64,000 nt of DNA, from positions 1 to 64,000 of the forward strand of contig JBFMDN010000001.1 of assembly GCA_040753915.1 (NCBI GenBank), in the 5' to 3' direction. Below the pieces are notes generated by a model. It made no database searches, was not told the origin of the DNA, and worked only from the letters and a program-made list of their open reading frames with translations. Position 1 is the stretch's first letter. Every line of letters begins with the position of its first letter. The position numbers and the translations under genes are program-made. The stretch comes from JBFMDN01 sp040753915. GTDB lineage: Bacteria; Desulfobacterota; Desulfomonilia; Desulfomonilales; Desulfomonilaceae. Below, piece by piece: positions 16,832-23,928 of this stretch.

Positions 16832-19036
16832 CTAGCGCTTTCTCGCGGGGAGCTCCACGATGAATCGAGCGCCTCCTCCAGGCGCGTCCTTCACGCGAAT
16901 AAAGCCATTGTGGTCCGCAACAATTGTGCTGACTATGGTCAGTCCAAGGCCCGTTCCACCTTGCTTTCTCGTGAAATATGGTTCGAAAATCCTGTCTCGA
17001 TCGCGCGCATCGATTCCGGGTCCATTGTCCGAGATTTCCACAGAAGCGATGGAAAGGGTCTTGTCGTACCGGGTCAACACGCGCACAAAGCCTCCTGGGC
17101 CCGCTGCGGCAACCGCATTGTCGATCAGGTTGCCCATGGCGCGTCTGATCTGCTCCTTGTCAAGGTCTAAGACAGGCACCGAGGGGTCGGGAGAAAAAGA
17201 AAAGGAAATACCGTCGTTCCCGTGGAGGTAGAGCTTGACCACCTCCTCCAACAAGTCGTTGAGATTGTTGGGGACCGGATTTGCCGAAGGCATCCGTGCG
17301 AACTTCGAGAACTCATTGACCATTGCCTTGAGCTGCTCCACCTGGTCCACGATCACTCGAGTGGCCTGATCGAGGACCTCCTCGTCTCCCGCTAGCTGCT
17401 GCATATACTTGCGTCTGAGTCGCTGGGCGTTCAGTTGGATCGGGGTTAGCGGATTCTTGATCTCGTGAGCTATCCTGCGCGCCACCTCGCGCCAAGCCGC
17501 CATTCGCTGAGCCTTGATGAGTTGGGTCATGTTTTCAAAGACGAGAACAACCCCCAAATTTCGCTCCCCTTCATCCGCGAGACTGTTTCCGAAGCAGATC
17601 AGCGTCACGATCCCCTCTGGAAAGGCGAGAGTCATCTGGCGCTCAATAGTCCCCGTCAGAGACTTTTCCAACTCCTCGAGAGCCTGTCGCACAGGGGCTG
17701 CAGAGGTTTCCGGCAGGACTTCCAGCAGATGCATGCCAATGGGGTCTTCCTTCCGGATCCCTAGCAGCCGAACAGCCGAATCGTTTATCGTGGTGACAGT
17801 CCCCTCAGCGTCGAGCGCGAGAACGCCTGAGGCCACATTCTTGAGCACCGTCTCCATGTACCTGCGGCGGCTTTCGAGGTCGATATTGACCCTCAGGAGC
17901 TCCTCTCTCCCTTTGCGCAGGTCGGCAGCCATTGCATTGAAGGACCGTACCAGCACTCCCAGCTCATCATCTGCAACCGGCTCGATGTATACATCCAGGT
18001 TCCCGCTCGCGATCTGCTCGGTTCCTTCTGAAAGCTTCAGGAGAGGATCCGTGATATCCCTGGCCATGGACATGCCAAACCAGAATCCGATGAAAATGAC
18101 CAATAACGCCACCATGAGCAAGATGAGCACGTAAATGGTCTTCACCGGACCTTTCATCCTCTTCGCTTCCTGGTAATCTCCGTATGCATTAGATATGGAG
18201 AGCAGCCGGCCAGCAAGAGAAGTGGGGATGTAGTAGTCCACTACCAGCACGGCGTCCACAGTCTCGGAGCCGGTTGTCTTCAGGGGCGCAATCCCGCGAA
18301 TGAGGTCACTTCCTCCGTCGAGAGGAATGATCTTGGTCGTGTCTTCCCCCTTGAATGCAATCTTGAGGAAGCTCGCACGGGGAGCTGGAAGAGAGATGTC
18401 AGCTATAGTCTTGTCTCGACTGGAAACAGGGGGAGAGCCATCGCGGAAATAGACTTGCACGGAGCTGAGGTTGTGGGCAATTCGCCAGGAATCGAGAGCG
18501 TCTTGTAGCTCAGACCTGCGGGATTTGTCCAGAAAGCGGTCGTTACTGATGAGACCCGCCAACCTCGCTCCCTCTTGAGAAACCTTATCCGATGCGTTCT
18601 TGTAATACGCCTGAGCGACAACCAGCGATGACTGGAGGGACTCTTCCACCTGGGTCTTGAACCAGCTCTCGATCGTGGTGTGCAGCACCCCGGCGCTCGC
18701 GATGAACAGCACAACGGTGGGAACCAGTGTCAGGGCCACAAAGGCCAACGTGATCCGGGTCTTCAGGTGTGAGCCCAGCACCCTTCCACGACGCTCGAAT
18801 ACCAGCTTAAAGAAATTCCGGACCAGGAAGAATATGATCAGAATGAGCAGGAGCGTAACCACCGTGAGCAGGGCAAACAAGAGCAGGTGTCCGGCAAAGG
18901 GGATGTCCTCCGCCGAGCGGGCGATGCGCGACTCGAGAAGAAATATGAGCGCAAGCACGATCGCTGCAAATATTGCTACAAGCAGCTCGCGCCGTCGCTT
19001 CCTTTTTTCCTGCTCCAACGTAAGCGCCCGTTTCAC
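16832..19036 (-). CDS. NtrY-like membrane sensor histidine kinase
   Basis: A 734-residue kinase. It has three N-terminal membrane helices (within about 17-110), an extracytoplasmic region, another helix at about 300-320 (LILLMVALLVIFIGFWFG), then HAMP, PAS (about 385-495), a HisKA domain with the phospho-accepting histidine in RRIAHEIKNPLTPIQ (~523), and a HATPase domain with N box NLIDNAVAAAG, DNGPGID and GGTGLGL. This layout is that of NtrY, which usually pairs with the sigma-54 regulator NtrX. No response regulator is in the neighbourhood. The GTG start at 19036 overlaps the stop of the upstream zincin gene (GTGA), so the two are probably translated together. Confidence 0.9.
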   Translation of the reverse strand: MKRALTLEQEKRKRRRELLVAIFAAIVLALIFLLESRIARSAEDIPFAGHLLLFALLTVVTLLLILIIFFLVRNFFKLVFERRGRVLGSHLKTRITLAFVALTLVPTVVLFIASAGVLHTTIESWFKTQVEESLQSSLVVAQAYYKNASDKVSQEGARLAGLISNDRFLDKSRRSELQDALDSWRIAHNLSSVQVYFRDGSPPVSSRDKTIADISLPAPRASFLKIAFKGEDTTKIIPLDGGSDLIRGIAPLKTTGSETVDAVLVVDYYIPTSLAGRLLSISNAYGDYQEAKRMKGPVKTIYVLILLMVALLVIFIGFWFGMSMARDITDPLLKLSEGTEQIASGNLDVYIEPVADDELGVLVRSFNAMAADLRKGREELLRVNIDLESRRRYMETVLKNVASGVLALDAEGTVTTINDSAVRLLGIRKEDPIGMHLLEVLPETSAAPVRQALEELEKSLTGTIERQMTLAFPEGIVTLICFGNSLADEGERNLGVVLVFENMTQLIKAQRMAAWREVARRIAHEIKNPLTPIQLNAQRLRRKYMQQLAGDEEVLDQATRVIVDQVEQLKAMVNEFSKFARMPSANPVPNNLNDLLEEVVKLYLHGNDGISFSFSPDPSVPVLDLDKEQIRRAMGNLIDNAVAAAGPGGFVRVLTRYDKTLSIASVEISDNGPGIDARDRDRIFEPYFTRKQGGTGLGLTIVSTIVADHNGFIRVKDAPGGGARFIVELPARKR

Positions 19037-19422
19037 TCGTCCGGTCCCGTCATAGAGTAAAGCTCGTCATCCGTGAATCCGAAGTGGTGCCCAAGCTCAT
19101 GAATGATTACCTCTCGGACCACCGCTGACAATTCCCTGGTACCCTGCGCAGCCCGCATAATGGGTTTTCGATACAAGATAATTGTCTCGGGAAGTACTGA
19201 TGTGGAGAAGAAGCTACGGTTGGACAAAGGCACGCCGACATAGAGCCCCAAGAGACCCCACTTGGATTGGATGCCCATCGATACGAGGGTCTCCCTGTCA
19301 GGGAATTCCTCGATAAGGATCTCCACATTCTCCATGCGCTCACGAAACTCTTGGGGAATTTGATCCAAGGCTTCTGCCACCTTCTGAGCGAAGAAATCTT
19401 TTTCTGACTGAGCGAGATCCAT
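19033..19422 (-). CDS. Small zincin-like metallopeptidase family protein
   Basis: A 129-residue protein with a zinc-binding helix HELGHHFGFTDDEL near the C-terminus (His and Glu at about 110-118; the downstream Asp is typical as third ligand). The N-terminal part (EALDQIPQEFRERMENVEIL, then GLYVGVPL) matches the small possible-metallopeptidase family (DUF1025-like) of unknown substrate. The ATG at 19422 is the first that gives the family N-terminus; longer frames run into the divergent pth gene. It overlaps the NtrY-like kinase by 4 nt. Confidence 0.8.
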   Translation of the reverse strand: MDLAQSEKDFFAQKVAEALDQIPQEFRERMENVEILIEEFPDRETLVSMGIQSKWGLLGLYVGVPLSNRSFFSTSVLPETIILYRKPIMRAAQGTRELSAVVREVIIHELGHHFGFTDDELYSMTGPDE

Positions 19423-19517
19423 ATGCTTCGTGTCCGACCGGCGCAGTCTGTTGGCTTGACACGACGGTATCGTTGTGCCAGTACGGTCGTGTACCAGAAA
19501 ATCGGGGAAATGAAAAG

Positions 19518-20138
19518 GTGAGGGGTACCCCTGCAGGAAAACAAGTCGTCGTAGTAGGTCTCGGCAACCCTGGCCCGACCTATGCCTCCCATCGCCACAA
19601 TATAGGCTTTGTCCTGGTCGATACGCTAGCCCGCGAAGCGCAAGCATCATGGAGGGCAGGCCGAGAAAAGCTTGAGACATGTACCATTGAGCTGGAAGGG
19701 AGCCGGGTAGTTCTCCTCAAACCCCTGACATTTATGAATCTCAGCGGGCACGCTGTGCTTCCTGTACTTAAGAGATCAAATGCCGATCCTGCGAGAATGA
19801 TCGTAGCGCATGACGATATGGACTTGGCCGCGGGAACGGTTAGAATCAAGGTGGGTGGCGGTGACGGAGGACACAAGGGGGTCAGATCCATCGCGGACTC
19901 ATTGCGATTTCGGGATTTTATACGGGTGCGACTCGGGGTGGGCAGACCCCCGCACGGAATGCCTCCGGAGGACTTTGTGCTGAGCGATTTCAGACCGGAA
20001 GAAGCTGAAATCCGGAAAAATCTCATCTCCGCGGGAATGATCGCAGTGCGGCTTGTGATCAGGGACGGGGTAGGGGCTGCTCAAAACGCGTTACATTCAG
20101 GAAGGTTACCAGCAGTCGCCGGGGCACGAGGGCTGTAA
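19518..20138 (+). CDS. pth: Peptidyl-tRNA hydrolase
   Basis: Releases peptides from peptidyl-tRNA that drops off the ribosome. The N-terminal signature VVVGLGNPGPTYASHRHNIG contains the conserved Asn and the catalytic His; LLKPLTFMNLSG and IVAHDDMDLAAGTVRIK follow, then GGGDGGHKGVRSI. Length from the GTG at 19518 is 206 residues, normal for bacterial Pth. The start is tentative: no ATG lies in frame, and a TTG at 19473 would add 15 non-homologous residues. It is transcribed divergently from the zincin gene, with about 95 nt between them. Confidence 0.92.
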   Translation: MRGTPAGKQVVVVGLGNPGPTYASHRHNIGFVLVDTLAREAQASWRAGREKLETCTIELEGSRVVLLKPLTFMNLSGHAVLPVLKRSNADPARMIVAHDDMDLAAGTVRIKVGGGDGGHKGVRSIADSLRFRDFIRVRLGVGRPPHGMPPEDFVLSDFRPEEAEIRKNLISAGMIAVRLVIRDGVGAAQNALHSGRLPAVAGARGL

Positions 20139-20226
20139 CGAAGGTTTTTTGCTTGCGTATTTCTCGTGTGTGCACTAAGGTAGTTTGTCTTGGTTGCCAA
20201 GGGCACCTACGACAGGGGGTTATGGA

Positions 20227-20910
20227 ATGAACGAAACGATGGTATGTGAGGATCATGCTCCGTTCAGGAAGATGCTTCGGCCTGTGATCAGGGCTCTGAG
20301 GACTGCCTACATCCAGGGAACAACTGTAGTGAAGCTCATGCCGTCAGAACGAGCGATCCAGCTCTATTACAAGTACCGGCGCAAGAGCTATGATTTGCAG
20401 TGGGCGATTGACCCTGGATACAAGAAGGGGCTGAGACATCTAGTGGATCTGATCGTCGAATCTGAGGATCGGGTCCTTGACGTCGGCTGCGGAACCGGCT
20501 CCGCTACAGTAGTGGCAGCTCAAAAGGCAAGAGAAGTTGTCGGGATTGACCTGTCCCCCGACATGATAGAGCTGGCGGAAGAGAAAATAGCGAAGAAGGG
20601 ACTGGCCAATACCACCGTGTTTGCGGCATCTGTGGAGGAGTATCATCCGACCCAGCCGTATGACAAGGTGATTAGTTCGTTCATGATTCCTCACGTGAAG
20701 CCGACTCTGAGACCTGCTATCTATGAGTGTATGTTCAACTTTCTCAAGCCTGGTGGAACTGTGGGACTGTTTGGCTCCCGGGGAGAGGTCTGCGATGTCT
20801 ACGAAACCCGGTCCGAAATTGAAACGAACCTGACACTGGCAGGATTCCGAGACATCGAGCTGCACGACGTGTATGACATATATCGGATCGCGATAGCCCG
20901 GAGACCGTAA
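20227..20910 (+). CDS. SAM-dependent methyltransferase
   Basis: A 227-residue class I methyltransferase. The SAM-binding motif I is VLDVGCGTGSAT (~82), followed by the acidic end of strand 2 in EVVGIDLSPDMIELA and by FLKPGGTVGLFG. The N-terminal helical cap (about 1-75) would set substrate choice. The substrate is not readable; small-molecule or lipid targets are both possible. The ATG at 20227 follows AGGGGG with usable spacing. It lies 88 nt after pth, and a strong hairpin follows at 20949. Confidence 0.82.
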   Translation: MNETMVCEDHAPFRKMLRPVIRALRTAYIQGTTVVKLMPSERAIQLYYKYRRKSYDLQWAIDPGYKKGLRHLVDLIVESEDRVLDVGCGTGSATVVAAQKAREVVGIDLSPDMIELAEEKIAKKGLANTTVFAASVEEYHPTQPYDKVISSFMIPHVKPTLRPAIYECMFNFLKPGGTVGLFGSRGEVCDVYETRSEIETNLTLAGFRDIELHDVYDIYRIAIARRP

Positions 20911-20948
20911 CTGACCCGATAATCTGGCTTGCAGGCGTCGAAAACAAA

Positions 20949-20977
20949 ACCCCCGGCTCACGTTAGTGACCGGGGGT
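20949..20977. terminator. Bidirectional hairpin terminator
   Basis: Twelve base pairs with one bulged C: ACCCCCGG plus TCAC pair with GTGA plus CCGGGGGT around a GTTA loop. On the minus strand the stem is followed by TTTTGTTTTC, a good U-tract for the alcohol dehydrogenase gene. On the plus strand it lies 39 nt after the methyltransferase stop, so it separates two convergent genes. Confidence 0.8.
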
Positions 20978-21037
20978 GAATGTTTCTAGGGACATAGGCT
21001 CCGTTTCTTGCAGGACTTCCCCCTGCCGGGCGACCGA

Positions 21038-22156
21038 TCAGAAGTCAGGGGTCAATACGATCCTCTTCAGAAGCGTACCGCTGTGTGCCTCCTCAAACGA
21101 CTCGCCAATCGAGGACATGGGACGGACATCGACGAGCGAATCAATCTCTATTTTGCCAGACTGCACAAGCTCCAGGACCTTGGGATAGTATTTGGGCAAG
21201 CACCCCCAGGTCCCAATGATTTCAGCATCAAAGGCCATCAGTTTCGACATCATGTACGAGTTTTTCGCCATTCCGAAGCCAACCACTATCAGCTTGCCTA
21301 TGAAGCCCAACAGCCCGAGAGCCACGTCCTGAACCGGCCCGACTCCCGTGCATTCGAAAATCTTCCAGCCCACATTGTGCGGGACGCCCGCTTCTTTTGC
21401 TATGTTCCTGAATTCTTGTTGGATTGCCTTGAAGTCTTTGTCTTTGGAATTGATCGTGTAATCTGCTCCCAGAGAGAGAGCGCGCTTCAACTTCTCCTCA
21501 TGTCGGGCGAGGCCCACAATGGGCTTGGCTCCAAATGTCTTGGCTACTTGGGCCATGTAGACACCAACACCGCCCGTCACGCCGGTTATGAGAACTGGAT
21601 CGCCCGCTTTCAACTCCGCGCGGATGGCCGCCTGGTAGGGGGTGGTCACAGCATCTGCTATAACCGCGAAATTCTCCAATGGCCTGCCCTTGAGGTCGTC
21701 GATGACGCACAGATCCTCTGCAGGCACAGGAATGTGATCAGCGAATCCCCCGTAAATTCCCAGTGAGTTTCCCGGCATCTTCTGCTGCAAGCATCGATTT
21801 CCCCTGTCCTGGGCGCAGATATCGCAGTTGTTGCAGGGCATGACAGCCGGAACGATCACGTTCTTGTTCAGCCAGGAGTCCGCGCCGGGTCCAGCCGCAA
21901 CGACTGTGCCGGAGATCTCGTGTCCGAGTGTAAGAGGGGGCTTGGTAACCGTGGGGACACCGTCATAGAAATAGCCGAGGTCCGTGTGGCAAACGCCGCA
22001 CCCGGCCACCTTCACGAGCACTTCTCCCTGCCCCAGCTCAGGAACAGGAATCTCGGTCTTCTTTAGCTCTCCTGGGGCTGTTATCTTTTTCGTTTCCGCA
22101 TCGAATGTAGGCCCCTTTACCATTTGCCAGGTTTGAATCTTCTCCGGAATGCTCAC
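21038..22156 (-). CDS. had: Zinc alcohol dehydrogenase, probably 6-hydroxycyclohex-1-ene-1-carbonyl-CoA dehydrogenase
   Basis: A 372-residue medium-chain zinc dehydrogenase. Catalytic zinc ligands are in AGCGVCHTD and LGHE. The structural zinc site is CNNCDICAQDRGNRC. The NAD-binding motif is ITGVTGGVGVYMAQVA. The stretch VIVPAVMPCNNCDIC followed by QQKMPGN is characteristic, as I recall it, of Had/BamQ, which oxidises 6-hydroxycyclohexene-carbonyl-CoA in the benzoyl-CoA pathway. No other benzoate gene is nearby, so the exact substrate is an inference. The GTG start at 22156 is set by AGGAGGT 7 nt upstream; a longer frame to 22207 lacks such a site. Confidence 0.72.
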   Translation of the reverse strand: MSIPEKIQTWQMVKGPTFDAETKKITAPGELKKTEIPVPELGQGEVLVKVAGCGVCHTDLGYFYDGVPTVTKPPLTLGHEISGTVVAAGPGADSWLNKNVIVPAVMPCNNCDICAQDRGNRCLQQKMPGNSLGIYGGFADHIPVPAEDLCVIDDLKGRPLENFAVIADAVTTPYQAAIRAELKAGDPVLITGVTGGVGVYMAQVAKTFGAKPIVGLARHEEKLKRALSLGADYTINSKDKDFKAIQQEFRNIAKEAGVPHNVGWKIFECTGVGPVQDVALGLLGFIGKLIVVGFGMAKNSYMMSKLMAFDAEIIGTWGCLPKYYPKVLELVQSGKIEIDSLVDVRPMSSIGESFEEAHSGTLLKRIVLTPDF

Positions 22157-22426
22157 CGCTGCACCTCCTATGTTTTGGCACCAAATGCCTTGACCTGTCC
22201 AACACAAATCAGAGACTCCCAGACAGCCGATCTCCCACGAATCAGAACTGGGAAAGATCCTGGATCACTCCCAGGGTATTCGTCCTTACTATCTTCTGTC
22301 AAGGGAAATCTCGGCACGTGGACCAATAGGAGCAGCTAGGCATATCATGTTATGATTAAAGGAGAAGAAGATAGCAATTCTCGAACTTGCCCGCTCGACG
22401 ATGTTCAGAATACCGAACCATCAGCC

Positions 22427-23296
22427 TCAGTACGAATCAAGGTACGACTGGAACAATCTCATCACCTCTCGCGTCACCGGACCAGGGGCTCCGTCCCCAA
22501 GAACAAGATCGTCTACTCGGGTAACTGGCAAGACATTGCGCGTCGTAGATGCAAGAAACGCTTCACGAAAGGACGGGATCTGCTCAACGCGCACGGAAAC
22601 CTGACGAACTCGAGGCCTTCCCGCTTTCTCGATGAGCTCCAACACGACTTTTCGCGAAATGCTGTCGAGTATTCGCCCATCCAACGGAGGAGTGAGAATG
22701 TCACCCGCCTCGTCCACGAAGAACACGGTGAACGTCGATCCCTCGAGAATTGTCTGGCGATCTTCGGGGCATACGAACATAACATCAAACGCATCCTTCA
22801 GCGGTACGACGGTTTGGTGAGCAATGATCGCGCCGACGTAGTTGAGTAGTTTGACATCAGCATACATGCGCTGGTGCGCAAACGTAGACAAAGCTACCCC
22901 TGTCTCGTAGCTCTCGGGAAGTGGAGGGACGAGGGGTTGTGCGGCTATGTACACGTGGGCTCCGACGGACGCCTTCTTCATCGTGGCTCCTGCCAGCCCT
23001 CCACTCAAAATGATGTTGAGGAGCAGCTCAATTTGGCTATCAAGCTCACGATTCCGTGCAATAACCTCATTCACCAGGTTTCGAAGCCCGTCCTTCGGGA
23101 TCGGTGGCGTCATGAAGATAGAGGCTGCAGAGGCGTAGAGCCGGTCAAGGTGATCTTCGAGGCGAAATGCTTTCCCCCTGATCGTTCTGCATGCGGTGAA
23201 TACCCGGTATCCCCGAATGGTGCCACTGATATCGTCCCAGTAGGGGAATACCAACTCTTCTGTGGCCACGAAACGGTCGCGTTGATACGATATAAT
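22427..23296 (-). CDS. Class IV PLP aminotransferase (BCAT/D-amino acid transaminase family)
   Basis: Fold-type IV transaminase. The Schiff-base lysine is in ADVKLLNYVGA, and EGSTFTVFFV is the cofactor-site loop. The last part has STTRNVLPVTRVDD, as in branched-chain aminotransferases. The conventional start is GTG 23269 (280 aa), but I propose ATT 23296 (289 aa). It lies 8 nt after a perfect AGGAGG (complement of 23305-23310), and its N-terminus ISYQRDRFVATEEL restores the family beta-strand (pattern Y-x-x-G-x-F-V-x-x-E). GTG 23269 has no ribosome site. Branched-chain, D-alanine or 4-amino-4-deoxychorismate-lyase activity cannot be separated from sequence alone. Confidence 0.82.
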   Translation of the reverse strand: MISYQRDRFVATEELVFPYWDDISGTIRGYRVFTACRTIRGKAFRLEDHLDRLYASAASIFMTPPIPKDGLRNLVNEVIARNRELDSQIELLLNIILSGGLAGATMKKASVGAHVYIAAQPLVPPLPESYETGVALSTFAHQRMYADVKLLNYVGAIIAHQTVVPLKDAFDVMFVCPEDRQTILEGSTFTVFFVDEAGDILTPPLDGRILDSISRKVVLELIEKAGRPRVRQVSVRVEQIPSFREAFLASTTRNVLPVTRVDDLVLGDGAPGPVTREVMRLFQSYLDSY

Positions 23297-23453
23297 GGCT
23301 AAGTCCTCCTATGTTTCAGGAGAGTCGGCTCTCAAAGAGAGATACCGTGTATATCGCAAAAAGGGTCGCTGCGCAACCATTCAACCTCGCCGCTTCAGGC
23401 ATTTGTGAGCCCCGGGGTAAAGGAGAATGTGGAACGCGATGTCCTTTTCCCTA

Positions 23454-23831
23454 TCACGCACCTGCGTCGGATTTCTTGCGCCACCGTGCAGCCTCTCCAT
23501 ATAAGTAGGCTCCAGCCAACCCACCAATGAAGTCGGCAAGCACGTCCCCCACCTCCACGGCCCTTCCGGGAACGAATGACTGATGGAGCTCATCGGAGAT
23601 ACCGTAGGCCAGACAGACCAACGACGCACTAATGATGGTCCTAAGTGGCGAAAGCCCGAGTCCTCGAGAGGTTGCTCGTGCGACCAGCCACCCAAGCCCC
23701 GAATACACAACGAAATGAGCGATCTTGTCAGTGAATTTCGCCGGAAGATCCGGCAGCGTCTCCATCGACGACATATAAAAGATCATGCCGCAATACAAGA
23801 CGACCGGCAGCCACAATCGCAACGTACCCAT
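23454..23831 (-). CDS. VanZ-like membrane protein
   Basis: A 125-residue integral membrane protein of the VanZ-like family, with about four helices. Signature features are KIAHFVVYSGLGWLV and the polar motif YGISDELHQSFVPGR followed by DVLADFIGGLAGAYL. VanZ raises teicoplanin resistance in enterococci, but most members have no known role. The ATG at 23831 gives the usual length; an upstream in-frame start at 23891 adds a polar stretch unlike the family. It lies 97 nt downstream of secA on the same strand. Confidence 0.8.
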   Translation of the reverse strand: MGTLRLWLPVVLYCGMIFYMSSMETLPDLPAKFTDKIAHFVVYSGLGWLVARATSRGLGLSPLRTIISASLVCLAYGISDELHQSFVPGRAVEVGDVLADFIGGLAGAYLYGEAARWRKKSDAGA

Positions 23832-23928
23832 TGCTCCTCGTTCAGTTAAGGGAACCTGCAGATCACGGGTGCGGGAATCACTTATGAACAATGCAATATG
23901 AAATTGTCGGCATTGCTATGAATAGTCA

